From the NCBI RefSeq assembly GCF_014205055.1, contig NZ_JACHMS010000001.1:310001-374000 (forward strand): a stretch of DNA of 64,000 bases. Reading direction: 5' to 3'. The position numbers were made by a program, and so were the translations under genes. The stretch comes from Streptomyces luteogriseus (GTDB lineage Bacteria > Actinomycetota > Actinomycetes > Streptomycetales > Streptomycetaceae). Below are positions 53,426 through 62,403 of the stretch, piece after piece. The stretch's first letter is position 1; each line of letters begins with the position of its first letter. The notes beneath the pieces are model-generated. The model was not told where the DNA came from. It did not search any database and saw only the letters and a list, made by a program, of their open reading frames with translations.

Positions 53426-55768
53426 TCAGAACAGCGGCGTGAGGGACTGTTCGCACCAGATGGTCTTGCCCCGGGTGGTCTGCCGGCTGCCCCAGCGCTG
53501 GGTGAGCTGGGCGACGAGCAGCAGACCGCGGCCGCCCTCGTCGTCCTGGTGGGCCCGTCGCAGGTGCGGGGAGGTCGAACTGCCGTCGGACACCTCGCAG
53601 ATGAGGGTCCGGTCCCGGATCAGGCGGAGCTGGATGGGCGGGGCGCCGTACCGGATGGCGTTGGTGACCAGTTCGCTGACGACGAGTTCGGTGACGAAGG
53701 CCGTCTCGTCCAGGCCCCACGCGGTGAGCTGGTCGGTGGCGGCCTGGCGGGTGGCGGCCACCGCGGCGGGGTCGGGGGTGACGTCCCAGGTGGCGACCTG
53801 GTCGGCGCCCAGGGCCCGGGTTCTGGCCAGCAGCAGGGCCACGTCGTCGCCGGGCTCCTCGGGCAGGACGGCCTTCAGCACGGTGTCGCACAGGGCGTCC
53901 AGCGAGTCGGCGGGCACGGTCAGGGCGCGGCACAGCTCGTCGGTGGCGTGATCGACATCGCGGTCGCGGTCCTCGACGAGTCCGTCGGTGTAGAGGGCGA
54001 CGACGGAGCCCTCGGGCAGTTGGAGCTCCGTCGCCTCGAACGGCAGACCTCCCACGCCCAGCGGGGGTCCCGCGCTCATGGGGATCATCCGGGCCGATCC
54101 GTCGGGCAGCACCAGGGCGGGTGCGGGGTGCCCGGCGGCGGCCAGGTTCAGGCGGCGTGTGACGGGGTCGTAGACGGCGTAGAGGCAGGTGGCGCCGAGT
54201 TCGGCGACCTCGTCGCCCTGGTCGTCCGAGGCGAGGTGGGTGACCAGGTCGTCGAGGTGGGTGAGGAGCTCGTCGGGCGGGAGGTCCACGTCGGCGAGGG
54301 TGCGGACGGCCGTGACCAGCCGGCCCATGGTCGCCGTGGAGGGGATGCCGTGCCCCACGACGTCCCCGACGACCAGCGCGACGCGGCTGCCGGACAGCGG
54401 GATCACGTCGAACCAGTCGCCGCCGATGCCGGCCGCCGATCCGGAGGGCAGATAGCGGTGGGCGACCTGGACGGCGGCCTGGCCGGGCAGCCCCCTCGGC
54501 AGCAGGCTGTGCTGGAGGGCGAGGGCCGTGGTGCGTTCGCGGGCGAAGCGGCGGGCGTTGTCGACACAGACGGCGGCCCGGCTGGCGAGTTCCTCGGCGA
54601 ACACGGCGTCGTCCGCGCCGTAGTCGTCGGCCTGCGCCACACGGACGGCCACGGCGACACCCAGCGTGGTGCCGCGGGCCCGCAGCGGTACGGCCAGCAT
54701 GGAATGGGCGCCTTCGCGGTAGGGCCGTCCTTTCGGGGCGCGGGAATTGCGCTCGGCGACCCAGCGCATGAACGCCGGCTCTCCTGCCTGGCTGAGGATG
54801 GCCCCGCCTTCCCGCATGGCCCGGGCGATAGGCGAGAACGGGGTGTAGACGTCGACTTCTCCCAGGTGCACGGCCGCTTCGGGGGTGCCCTCGGTGACGG
54901 AGCCGTGCGCGACCCGCCTGAGGGTGATCTCGTCGGCCGGCACCGTGGGCTGCTCGTCCGCGCCGAGCACCCAGTCGAACAAATCCACGCTCGCGAAGTC
55001 CGCGAAGCGGGGCACCACGACCCCGATGAGCTCCTCGGCCGTGCGCACCACGTCCAGGGTGGTGCCGATGGCGGCCGCGGCCTCGTTGAGCAGGGCCAGC
55101 CGCTGGCGGGCCCAGTACTGCTCGGTGCTGTCGAACGCGGCCAGGGCGGTGCCGACGAGCTCGCCGGCGGCATCCCGGACCGGCCACATCTCGGTGACCC
55201 AGGCGTGCTCCCGGTTCAGGGCCGGCGCACCGGCGTAGCTCTCGTAGCGCACCGGCCGGCCCGTCTCCACGACATGCCTGAGATGCCAGTTGAAGCCACG
55301 CATGTGCTCCGCCTCTGCCACGGTCTCCGGGAAGTGCCGGCCGAGCAGGGTCTCCTCGGGCACGCCCATCACATGGCAGGCGGCCTCGTTGAGCCGCAGG
55401 TAGCGCTGGCCGGTGTCGAAGACGGACATCGACATGGACGCCTGCTGGAAGGCGAGGCCCGCGAGGGACGTCTCCCCGTGGCCGGGCGACGCGGCGGTGA
55501 TCACGTACCCGCCCGACTCCCCGTCCGGGCCCGTCACGGCACACGCTCTGACGCGGAGCCCGACGAGATAGCCGTCGCGGTGCCGCACCATGACGGTGCC
55601 CGACCGCGCGGACACCGCCTCGGGCGGCACGGCCTCGGCGAGCAGCTCCCGTGCGGCACGACCCACGGCCTCATGGGCCGGATAGCCGGTCAGCCGCTGG
55701 GCACCCTCGCTCCACCCCGTCAGGATGCCGCGGGCGTCGATGATCGCAGCAGCGGAGGCGTCCTCCAT
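53426..55768 (-). CDS. SpoIIE-family phosphatase with PAS, PAS, GAF and HATPase domains
   Basis: 780 residues. PAS at about 1-95 (GILTGWSEGAQRLTGYPAHE), PAS at 105-220 (QRYLRLNEAACHVMGVPEET), GAF at 225-395, PP2C/SpoIIE at 415-640 (YLPSGSAAGIGGDWFDVIPL, VALVVGDVVGHGIPS, VALYTDGLVE) and an anti-sigma-like HATPase at 655-775 (FVTELVVSELVTNAIRYGAP, EGGRGLLLV). It can both dephosphorylate an anti-anti-sigma factor and act as the kinase. That would tune a SigB/F-type factor such as the one at 63352. No membrane segment. Confidence 0.9.
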   Translation of the reverse strand: MEDASAAAIIDARGILTGWSEGAQRLTGYPAHEAVGRAARELLAEAVPPEAVSARSGTVMVRHRDGYLVGLRVRACAVTGPDGESGGYVITAASPGHGETSLAGLAFQQASMSMSVFDTGQRYLRLNEAACHVMGVPEETLLGRHFPETVAEAEHMRGFNWHLRHVVETGRPVRYESYAGAPALNREHAWVTEMWPVRDAAGELVGTALAAFDSTEQYWARQRLALLNEAAAAIGTTLDVVRTAEELIGVVVPRFADFASVDLFDWVLGADEQPTVPADEITLRRVAHGSVTEGTPEAAVHLGEVDVYTPFSPIARAMREGGAILSQAGEPAFMRWVAERNSRAPKGRPYREGAHSMLAVPLRARGTTLGVAVAVRVAQADDYGADDAVFAEELASRAAVCVDNARRFARERTTALALQHSLLPRGLPGQAAVQVAHRYLPSGSAAGIGGDWFDVIPLSGSRVALVVGDVVGHGIPSTATMGRLVTAVRTLADVDLPPDELLTHLDDLVTHLASDDQGDEVAELGATCLYAVYDPVTRRLNLAAAGHPAPALVLPDGSARMIPMSAGPPLGVGGLPFEATELQLPEGSVVALYTDGLVEDRDRDVDHATDELCRALTVPADSLDALCDTVLKAVLPEEPGDDVALLLARTRALGADQVATWDVTPDPAAVAATRQAATDQLTAWGLDETAFVTELVVSELVTNAIRYGAPPIQLRLIRDRTLICEVSDGSSTSPHLRRAHQDDEGGRGLLLVAQLTQRWGSRQTTRGKTIWCEQSLTPLF

Positions 55769-55828
55769 TCGTCCAGGATCATCCCTTTATCGCCCGCTAT
55801 CAACCGCGACGCCGCAATCGTGACGCTG

Positions 55829-56296
55829 TCAGGCCCGGTGGGCGCGCAGCGCGGCGAGCGCCCGGTCGGCGTGCGCGTTCATGCGCAGTTCGCTGCGGAC
55901 GACGTCGAGGACGGTGCGGTCCTGCGCGATGACGAAGGTGGTCCGTTTGGTGGGCGCCAGGGAGAAGCCCCGCTTCACCCCGAACCGCTCACGGACCGCG
56001 CCGTCGGCGTCGGACAGCAGCGGCATGCCGAGGCCGTGGCGTCCGGCGAACTCCTGCTGCCGCTCGACGGCGTCGCCGCTGATGCCGACGGGGCGTGCTC
56101 CGACGGCGGTGAACTCGGCGGCGAGGTCCCGGAAGTGGCAGGCCTGGGCGGTGCAGCCGGGGGTCAGGGCGGCCGGGTAGAAGAAGAGCACGACGGGGCC
56201 CTCGGCGAGCAGCCCGGACAGGCTGCGGACGGTGCCGGTCTCGTCGGGCAGGGCGAAGTCCTCGACCTTGTCCCCGGTCTCCACGCGCGCGGTCAC
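55829..56296 (-). CDS. bcp: Peroxiredoxin, BCP/PrxQ type
   Basis: 155 residues from GTG 56296, overlapping the DoxX stop by GTGA. FALPDETGTVRSLSGLL, then FFYPAALTPGCTAQACHFRD with the peroxidatic Cys and a resolving Cys five residues later, as in PrxQ. The peroxidatic motif reads ALTPGC where TPGC is the norm. Reduces peroxides in the cytosol with thioredoxin. Confidence 0.9.
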   Translation of the reverse strand: MTARVETGDKVEDFALPDETGTVRSLSGLLAEGPVVLFFYPAALTPGCTAQACHFRDLAAEFTAVGARPVGISGDAVERQQEFAGRHGLGMPLLSDADGAVRERFGVKRGFSLAPTKRTTFVIAQDRTVLDVVRSELRMNAHADRALAALRAHRA

Positions 56297-56673
56297 GACC
56301 TGCCCTCCGCGTTCCGGGCGACGCCTCGGGCCCAGAGCACGAGGGGCACCTGCAGGGGCAGGCGCCCGAAGGCGGCGGCCTTCTGCGGGGTGGGGCGGTG
56401 GCGCCAGTCGGCGGCCATCTTGACGTTGGCGGGGAACACCCCGACGAAGAAGGCCGCAGTGGCCAGCGCGGCGGCCTTGCGGGTGCGCGGCAGCGCCAGA
56501 CCGGCGGCGAGGGCGAGCTCGGCGGCGCCGCTCGCGTAGGTCCAGGCCCTCGGTGTGCCGGGCAGGCCGCGCGGGATGGTCGCGTCGAACGGGCGTGGGG
56601 TGGCGAAGTGGGCGACGCCCGCGGTGGCCAGGAGGCCGGCGAGCAGCAGGGGTGAGCGTTCGGACCGGGACAC
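56293..56673 (-). CDS. DoxX-like small membrane protein
   Basis: 126 residues from GTG 56673 with GGAGGAACC directly upstream. Four membrane segments (LLLAGLLATAGVAHFATPRP, WTYASGAAELALAAGLALP, ALATAAFFVGVFPANVKMAA, LPLQVPLVLWA). FPANVKMA and PLQVPL are typical of the family. Coupled to a peroxiredoxin, suggesting a joint role in redox defence. A palindrome upstream is a candidate operator. Confidence 0.85.
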   Translation of the reverse strand: MSRSERSPLLLAGLLATAGVAHFATPRPFDATIPRGLPGTPRAWTYASGAAELALAAGLALPRTRKAAALATAAFFVGVFPANVKMAADWRHRPTPQKAAAFGRLPLQVPLVLWARGVARNAEGRS

Positions 56674-56705
56674 GGTTCCTCCTCTGAAAGCCTGCCGCGC
56701 ATTAT

Positions 56706-56717
56706 TACCGGTCGGTA
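56706..56717. promoter_or_regulatory. TetR-type palindrome upstream of doxX-bcp
   Basis: TACCGGTCGGTA: arms TACCG/CGGTA with a 2-base centre, read on the minus strand as ATACCGACCGGTAATAAT. The TAATAAT part could be the -10 box. This is a frequent TetR-family operator shape. No TetR gene is in the window, so the regulator lies elsewhere or was lost. Confidence 0.5.
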
Positions 56718-56723
56718 TACAGG

Positions 56724-57417
56724 TCAGCCCACCGGGTCCCGGGTGCGCCGGTGGTGGCTGCCGGGCGTGTAGCCGAAGGAGCGGCGGAAGACGTCGATGA
56801 ACGCGCTGGCGGAGGACCAGCCGCAGCGGTGGGCCACGGTCGTGACGGGCAGGCCGTCGGCCGGCATCCGCAGGGCGTGGTAGAGCCGCGACCGGGTGCG
56901 CCACTGCGGGAAGGTCATGCCGAACTCGCCGCGGAAGAGCCGGCTGAGGGTCCGCTCCCACCCCGGTCGCGGCCCCGAGTTCGGCGAGGGTGCGCACGTC
57001 GGCCGGGTCGTCGTGCACGCGTGCGCAGACGATGGCCAGGCGTGGGTCGGCCGGGGTGGGCAGGCGCAGCGGCTGCTGGGGCGACAGGCGCAGTTGGTCA
57101 CGCAGGACGGCGCGCAGCCGGCGACGCTCGGGGCTGTCGTCGCCGGGGTAGCGGGGTGTGGGCGAGGATCAGCTCGCGCAGCAGGGGGCTGACGGCGAGG
57201 ACGGCCGGGTGGTCCAGGCCGAGGGGGTTGTCGGCGACGGGCAGGGCGACCAGGTGCAGGTCGAGCCGGCCGTACGCGCGGTGGGCGTGGACGGTGCCGG
57301 CCGGGACCCAGATGGCGCGGGTGCCGGGGGCGAACCAGGTGCCGGCGTCGGTGGTGAGGGCGACGACGCCGGCGCCCGCATAGACGATCTGGTGGTCGTC
57401 GTCCCGGTGGGCGCGCC
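56724..57417 (-). pseudogene. AraC-family regulator pseudogene, two frameshifts, N-terminus lost
   Basis: Reading three frames together gives an AraC protein. The cupin part begins RAHRDDDHQIVYAGAGVVAL and continues WFAPGTRAIWVPAGTVHAHR. A frame change follows near 57151-57157, then the linker DQLRLSPQQPLRLPTPADPR. A second change near 56959-56964 leads to the HTH part WERTLSRLFRGEFGMTFPQW and CGWSSASAFIDVFRRSFGYT. The first 20-25 residues and the start codon are missing, and the gene abuts a fragment of an MFS transporter. Several lesions together favour a true pseudogene over sequencing error. Confidence 0.8.
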
Positions 57418-57560
57418 TGCGGACGGCCCTGCTGCCCCTCGTCGCACTGCCCGCGCTGGGCCGGCTGCTGCTGTGCGGCCTGCGCGAGCCGGTGCCGCCG
57501 AGGGGCGGCGGCGCCCGAGCGGGCGGATCCGCGGGAGCCGGTGGCGCGCTGAAGGGGTGA
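57408..57560 (+). pseudogene. C-terminal fragment of an MFS transporter
   Basis: An open frame without start codon: WARLRTALLPLVALPALGRL, then LLCGLREPVPP and a Gly/Ala tail to TGA 57558-57560. This looks like the last membrane helix and tail of an efflux pump of the kind usually divergent from an AraC regulator. Everything before it has been deleted up to the AraC remnant. Confidence 0.55.
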
Positions 57561-57651
57561 CGGAACTCGGGGACGGCCTGTCGGCGTCAACCGACCGAGG
57601 CGGGACTCCGGCGCTGCCCTCCCCGCCGCAACAGGCCGGACCGGCCGGGGT

Positions 57652-58167
57652 TCAGACCGTGCCGGTTCGCGCCGCCTGCGGTTCGCCGTCCTCGTCGACG
57701 GAGTGGGCGAGGAAGTCGTCGACCATGCGGTGGAAGAGTGTCGCGAGGTGGCGCAGTTCCTCGGGCGACCAGTCCGAGAGGGCCAACTGCATGCCGCGGA
57801 CCCCGGCCTCGCGGATCCTGGCGATGGCCTCGCCGCCGGCGTCGGTGAGCTCGATGCGCTGGGCACGTCGGTCGTCCGGGTCGGGGACCCGGGTGACGTA
57901 CCCGGACTTCTGCAACTGCTGCGCCGTGCGCGTCACGTGCGAGGCCTCCACGCCCAGCCGGGCGGCGAGCTCCCCGGGCCGCAGCGGCTCGGAGTCGGCG
58001 ATCTGGCGGAGCAGCGCGACGGCGGCACGGTCGAGCGGAACCCCGGCCAGGGCCATCAGCCGGTCGTGCTGACGGGCGCGTGTGCTCAGGTAGGTGATGC
58101 GGGTGAGCGCCCGCTCGATGTCGATCACTTCCGAGGAGGGGACATCGGGGAGCGGTGGTGTGGACAT
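57652..58167 (-). CDS. MarR-family transcriptional regulator
   Basis: 171 residues from ATG 58167 (GTG 58173 is also open). Winged helix: VALLRQIADSEPLRPGELAA, RLGVEASHVTRTAQQLQKSG (recognition helix) and YVTRVPDPDDRRAQRIELTD (wing). Works as a dimer, often released by phenolic ligands or oxidants. A 13-bp palindrome sits just upstream of the start, so it probably represses itself. Confidence 0.9.
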   Translation of the reverse strand: MSTPPLPDVPSSEVIDIERALTRITYLSTRARQHDRLMALAGVPLDRAAVALLRQIADSEPLRPGELAARLGVEASHVTRTAQQLQKSGYVTRVPDPDDRRAQRIELTDAGGEAIARIREAGVRGMQLALSDWSPEELRHLATLFHRMVDDFLAHSVDEDGEPQAARTGTV

Positions 58168-58188
58168 GAACACCAGGCTACCATCTCG

Positions 58189-58201
58189 TTGCGTAACTCA
58201 A
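58189..58201. promoter_or_regulatory. MarR operator candidate
   Basis: TTGCGTAACTCAA fits the symmetric pattern TTG-N-GT-N-AC-N-CAA with every fixed base paired. It begins 22 bases upstream of ATG 58167 and lies in the divergent gap shared with the DNA ligase gene, so it could affect both. Confidence 0.65.
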
Positions 58202-58248
58202 CTAAATCGGTCAGGGCGCCGTTCAGGGGAAACAGGCCGCGAACACGC

Positions 58249-59262
58249 GTGACGGCCGGCCCGGTCGTCGACACCTCACCCGTGGACCTGCCGCTGATCC
58301 CGCCCATGCTCGCCACGTCCGGCCCCCTGCCGCCCGCCGCGCAGGACACGCGCTGGGCCTACGAGACCAAGCAGGACGGCCAGCGCGTGGTGGCCTATCT
58401 GCCCGGGGACGGCAGCGTGCTGCTGCGCGCCCGCTCCGGGGACGACATCACGGCCGCCTACCCCGAACTCCGGCCGCTGGGCACCGTACTCGGCACCACG
58501 CCCGCCGTACTGGACGGCGAGATCATGGCCCTGGACGACCAGGGCCGCGCCAGCTTCCAGCTGCTCCAGTCCCGGATGGGCCTGGCGCACGCACCCGCCA
58601 GGGCCGCGCGGCGGGCGGCCGAGGCCCCGGTCCATCTCGTGCTGTTCGACCTGATGCACCTGGAGAGCCACTCCCTCCTCAGGCTCCCGTACGCGCGACG
58701 CCGCGCGACGCTGGAGGACCTCGGCCTCGCCGGCCCCTTCTGGTCGACGCCGCGCGCCCTCGTCGGACACGGCGCCGAAGCCCTGCGGGCCACCCGGGAG
58801 CACGGCTTGGAGGGCCTGGTCTGCAAGCGGCTGGACTCGGTGTACGAACCGGGCATCCGCTCCCGGGCCTGGATCAAGATCCGCAACATGCGCACCGAGG
58901 ACGTCCTGGTCGGCGGCTGGCAGCCCGGCAAGGGGCGGCTCACCGGACTGCCCGGCGCGGTGCTGGTCGGACAGCGTGCCGCGGGACGGCTGCGCTACGT
59001 CGGCAGCGTGGGCACCGGCTGGAGCGAGGCCGAACGCACGGAACTGGCGGGGCTGCTGCGGGCCGCCGCGACGGACGTCTGCCCCTTCGACCCCGCCCCG
59101 CGCGCCCCGGGTGCGCACTGGGTCCTGCCCCGCCTGGTCGGTGAGGTCCGCTACAGCACCCGCACCCGGGAGGGACTGCTGAGGCAGCCGTCCTGGCTGC
59201 GGCTCCGGCCCGACCTGGCGCCCGAGGACGCAGCGGCGGACATCCCGGACGACCTGGCCTGA
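58249..59262 (+). CDS. ATP-dependent DNA ligase (LigC/LigD ligase-domain type)
   Basis: 337 residues from GTG 58249; a later GTG at 58282 is possible and no strong ribosome site decides. Adenylation site YETKQDGQRVVAYL with the AMP-binding Lys, then AVLDGEIMALDDQGR, VHLVLFDLMHLESHSLL, EGLVCKRLDSVYEPGIRSRA and WIKIRNMRTEDVLVGG. An OB-fold C-terminus follows (VGSVGTGWSEAERTEL, VGEVRYSTRTREGLLRQPSW). Seals DNA breaks, probably in an end-joining or stress role beside the NAD-dependent replicative ligase. Confidence 0.92.
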   Translation: MTAGPVVDTSPVDLPLIPPMLATSGPLPPAAQDTRWAYETKQDGQRVVAYLPGDGSVLLRARSGDDITAAYPELRPLGTVLGTTPAVLDGEIMALDDQGRASFQLLQSRMGLAHAPARAARRAAEAPVHLVLFDLMHLESHSLLRLPYARRRATLEDLGLAGPFWSTPRALVGHGAEALRATREHGLEGLVCKRLDSVYEPGIRSRAWIKIRNMRTEDVLVGGWQPGKGRLTGLPGAVLVGQRAAGRLRYVGSVGTGWSEAERTELAGLLRAAATDVCPFDPAPRAPGAHWVLPRLVGEVRYSTRTREGLLRQPSWLRLRPDLAPEDAAADIPDDLA

Positions 59263-59405
59263 AACGGCGGCAGGCGGCCAACTGTTGGGCTGCGATTCAC
59301 CCTTGAGATCCTCCACCCCTCTTGGCATGGACGCGTACAGCCTGGAAGCTGAACCTCCCTTTCCCCCCACAGCCGTTGGGCTGCGCCCGGACCAAGGAGG
59401 ACGCA

Positions 59406-60179
59406 GTGTCGTCACGCCCGTTCGCCCACCGCAGGAGATGGCTCACCGGAGCGGCCGGTGCCGCCGCTCTCGTCCTCGCGTTCCCGGCCACGGCCTTCGC
59501 GGCCCCGCCGTCGGCGCTGCCCGCCAACGCGGACGCACTGGAGCAGACGTACCAGCCCGCCTACGACTACGACACCGACGGCTGCTACTCCAGCCCCGCC
59601 ATCGGCCCGGACGGCACCGTGAACGGCGGGCTCAACCCGACCGGTGCCCTGAACGGCAACTGCCGGGACGCCTCGGACCTCGACAACACCAACGGCTACG
59701 CGCGCTCCAAGTGCAACAACGGCTGGTGCGCGATCCTGTACGCGCTCTACTTCGAGAAGGACCAGGCCGTGGCCGGGAGCAGCATCGGCGGCCACCGGCA
59801 CGACTTCGAGCACGTCGCGGTGTTCGTGCAGGACAACCAGGTGAAGTACGTGTCGACGTCCGCTCACGGCGGGTTCACGGTGCACGCGGCTTCCGCGGTC
59901 CGCTTCGACGGCACGCACGCGAAGGTCGTCTATCACAAGGACGGTGTCAGAACCCACTGCTTCCGCGCGGCCAACTCCAATGACGAGCCGCCGGAGAACC
60001 ACAAGGGCACCTGGCAGTACCCGGCCCTGGTCGGCTGGAACGGCTACCCGGCCGGCGTGCGCGACAAGCTCACGTCGTACGACTTCGGCAGCGCCAACTT
60101 CGGCCTGAAGGACGCCAACTTCGCCAATCACCTGGCGTCGGCCAAGCCCTCCGGCATCGCCTTCGATCCGTACGCCTGA
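59406..60179 (+). CDS. NPP1/necrosis-inducing-like secreted protein
   Basis: 257 residues from GTG 59406, with AAGGAGG upstream. Signal peptide [20 protein letters not shown], cleaved near AFAAPP. NPP1 hallmark [14 protein letters not shown]: the usual heptapeptide GHRHDWE has Phe for Trp. [14 protein letters not shown] and four Cys in the first half of the mature chain are visible. NPP1/NLP proteins are cytolysins toward plant cells or of unknown role in soil bacteria. A terminator follows. Confidence 0.9.
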   Translation: MSSRPFAHRRRWLTGAAGAAALVLAFPATAFAAPPSALPANADALEQTYQPAYDYDTDGCYSSPAIGPDGTVNGGLNPTGALNGNCRDASDLDNTNGYARSKCNNGWCAILYALYFEKDQAVAGSSIGGHRHDFEHVAVFVQDNQVKYVSTSAHGGFTVHAASAVRFDGTHAKVVYHKDGVRTHCFRAANSNDEPPENHKGTWQYPALVGWNGYPAGVRDKLTSYDFGSANFGLKDANFANHLASAKPSGIAFDPYA

Positions 60180-60187
60180 CGCCTTCG

Positions 60188-60223
60188 GGCCCGGTCCGGG
60201 GGCCTGCTGCTCCGGACCGGGCC
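60188..60223 (+). terminator. Terminator after NPP1 gene
   Basis: Perfect 12-bp stem GGCCCGGTCCGG / CCGGACCGGGCC, 12-base loop, no T-tract. Confidence 0.65.
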
Positions 60224-60921
60224 GGGTCTCCGCCCCGCGCCCGATCCCCCGGCGCGGGGCGGCAGCACAGCATCCCGCCATGGACGCGCGCCGGAGCGGC
60301 TCGGCCGGCCCAGCCACCGGCGCCCGGCATCCGCCCGTGCGCCGCGAGCGCCTCCACGACCAGGGGGGCGTGCCGGGCGGATCCGTACCGGCACGAGGTG
60401 AGCACTTCGACCGTGCGCAGCCATGCGGGGCGTCCTCGCCGTGTGGGGGCCGCGACCGCTGCCGGGATGTACGACGGCTCCACGCCTCCCGTCATCCGCG
60501 CCGGGCATGCCGTACGGGCTCCGGAGACGGGCCGGTGCCGTGCGGCGCAGTAGCCGAGCCCGTGGGCGAGTTCGGCGAGCCGCGGCGCGTTCTCGCCCCC
60601 ATCACGGCCCTGGCCTCGGCGCCGAGTCCGGCGCGATCCGCCCACAACGGCAGCCGCCGTACGGCCGCCGGCCGGTCGGGGAATCCGCCCCGGGCGTCTG
60701 AGACCGGTGGCGCGGCGTCGAGGAACGGCGTGACCGGCCCGGGAACGCCTCGTCGGGCTGGTTACCGACATCGCCCTCGACGTCGGCGACGAGCGGGCCT
60801 TCTCAGCGGCACTGCGGGCGAGGGAACTGAGAGATCCACTCCTCCCGAACTGATGCCCGATACCCGGCAGTCGGAGGAAGTACGGGGCGAACGCCCCCGC
60901 GGAAGGGTCTATCGTGTCCGC
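60224..60921. other. About 700 bp without an intact gene, possibly decayed
   Basis: Open frames exist on both strands but none has a start with ribosome site or protein-like composition through its length. The last 100 bp on the plus strand read [20 protein letters not shown] then [11 protein letters not shown] and stop at 60853. This looks like the C-terminal tail of a lost enzyme gene, but I cannot name it. The rest is Arg/Pro/Gly-rich in all frames. Confidence 0.45.
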
Positions 60922-61857
60922 ATGTCCGTCCCCGAACTGATTCGCATCGTCTCCCGTGACTCCCCCATGGCCCTCGCCCAGGTGGAGCGTGTCCGGGCCG
61001 AGTTGGCCGCCGCCCACCCCGGAGTGCGCACCGAGGTCGTGCCGGTGAAGACCACCGGCGACAAGTGGATGGGCGATCTCTCCCAGGTCGAGGGCAAGGG
61101 CGCGTTCACCAAGGAGGTCGACGCGGCGCTGCTGGCCGGCGAGGCCGACCTCGCCGTGCACTGCGTGAAGGACGTTCCGGCCGACCGGCCACTCCCGGCG
61201 GGCACGGTGTTCGCCGCGTTCCTCAAGCGGGACGACATCCGCGACGCCCTGATCCACCCGGGCGGGCTCGCCCTGGACGAGCTGCCGGCCGGGACGCGGA
61301 TCGGCACCTCGTCGGTGCGCCGCGTCGCCCAGCTGGCCGCCACCCATCCGCACCTGGAGTGCGTGCCGTTCCGCGGCAACGCCAACAAGCGTCTGGCCAA
61401 GCTGACCGCCGGCGAGGCGGACGCCCTGCTGCTCGCGGTCTCCGGCCTGGAGCGCATCGGCCGCGAGGACGTGATCACCGAGATCCTCTCGACCGAGACG
61501 ATGATGCCGCCCATCGGCGCCGGTGTTCTGGCGCTGCAGTGCCGCGAGGACGACGCCGCGCTGATCGACGCGGTGAGCGGTCTCGGCGACCCGGACACCC
61601 ACCGGGAGACCACCGCCGAGCGCATGTTCCTGCATGTGCTCCAGGGGCACTGCAACAGCCCCATCGCCGGGTTCGCACAGGTGGACCGCAGCGGCGAACT
61701 GTCCCTGCGGGCCTGCGTGTTCACCCCGGACGGCAAGACACGGCTGAACGCCCACGAGTGGGCGGGCCGTCTCGACCCGGCCACGCTCGGCACCTCGGTC
61801 GCCGTGGCACTGCTGCGTCAGGGCGCCCGCGAGATCATCGACGGCATCCCGCACTGA
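60922..61857 (+). CDS. hemC: Hydroxymethylbilane synthase (porphobilinogen deaminase)
   Basis: 311 residues from ATG 60922. [20 protein letters not shown] at the start; [36 protein letters not shown], where Asp and Lys are catalytic; [27 protein letters not shown]. The dipyrromethane-cofactor Cys is in [13 protein letters not shown]. Joins four porphobilinogen units for heme, siroheme and corrin synthesis. No other hem gene is near, so this may be a second copy beside the usual hemACBD cluster. Confidence 0.92.
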   Translation: MSVPELIRIVSRDSPMALAQVERVRAELAAAHPGVRTEVVPVKTTGDKWMGDLSQVEGKGAFTKEVDAALLAGEADLAVHCVKDVPADRPLPAGTVFAAFLKRDDIRDALIHPGGLALDELPAGTRIGTSSVRRVAQLAATHPHLECVPFRGNANKRLAKLTAGEADALLLAVSGLERIGREDVITEILSTETMMPPIGAGVLALQCREDDAALIDAVSGLGDPDTHRETTAERMFLHVLQGHCNSPIAGFAQVDRSGELSLRACVFTPDGKTRLNAHEWAGRLDPATLGTSVAVALLRQGAREIIDGIPH

Positions 61858-61884
61858 TCCGTGCGACGCCCTGACACGGGATCA
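61855..61884. terminator. Bidirectional hairpin between hemC and a convergent gene
   Basis: Arms TGATCCGTG and CACGGGATCA with one bulged base. Each arm includes the stop codon of one of the two convergent genes. Confidence 0.6.
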
Positions 61885-62403
61885 GGCGGTGCCTTCCTCC
61901 GCCTGGTCCCGCAGGAAGACGCTCACCTGGTGCGCCAGACTGTCCCGCACCGGACCCTGCTGGGCCCCGGCCGGGCCCTCGTGCGCACCGATGCCGCCCG
62001 CCCACAGCCGGCGTTCGGTCCACTCCTCCTCGACGCGCAACTGCACCTGGACGTCCACGAGGCTCAACGAGGCCTCCGCACCGGCCGCGTAGAGCACGGC
62101 GGTGGCCCGGCGCAGCGGATAGACGTCGAAGCCCTCGATGAACTGCGAGTTGCGCCAGTCGATGAAGGCACTCTCCCCGTCCGGGCCGAGCCTGACGTCG
62201 ATCTGGCCGTCCTCGAGGTGGACGCCGAGATGGCGGCTGCCGCGGTTCTCGACCGTCACCCGGAGGCAGAAGTACGTCAGTCCGTCGGCGGCGTCGTCCC
62301 GGCCGCGGGGCGGCTCGGCCAGTTCCAGACGGTGGACGCGGACGCGCAGACCGGCATGCTCGTCGTACTCCTGCCAGTCCCCGACCACGTTCGGCTCGTA
62401 CAC
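61882..62403 (-). CDS. Hypothetical protein with a beta-sandwich look, 173 residues
   Basis: From GTG 62403, with GAGAGGG upstream. The pattern LTYFCLRVTVENRGSRHLGV, LEDGQIDVRLGPDGESAFID, RRATAVLYAAGAEASLSLVD, VQVQLRVEEEWTERRLW resembles the immunoglobulin-like fold of DUF4352-type domains. However, there is no signal or lipoprotein sequence, so it is predicted cytosolic. Function unknown. Convergent with hemC. Confidence 0.65.
   Translation of the reverse strand: MYEPNVVGDWQEYDEHAGLRVRVHRLELAEPPRGRDDAADGLTYFCLRVTVENRGSRHLGVHLEDGQIDVRLGPDGESAFIDWRNSQFIEGFDVYPLRRATAVLYAAGAEASLSLVDVQVQLRVEEEWTERRLWAGGIGAHEGPAGAQQGPVRDSLAHQVSVFLRDQAEEGTA

Noticed and set aside
60224..60921. Long minus-strand and plus-strand open frames through the gap before hemC
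   Set aside because: Arg/Pro/Gly-rich in all frames, no ribosome sites and no motifs. These are typical chance frames in high-GC DNA.
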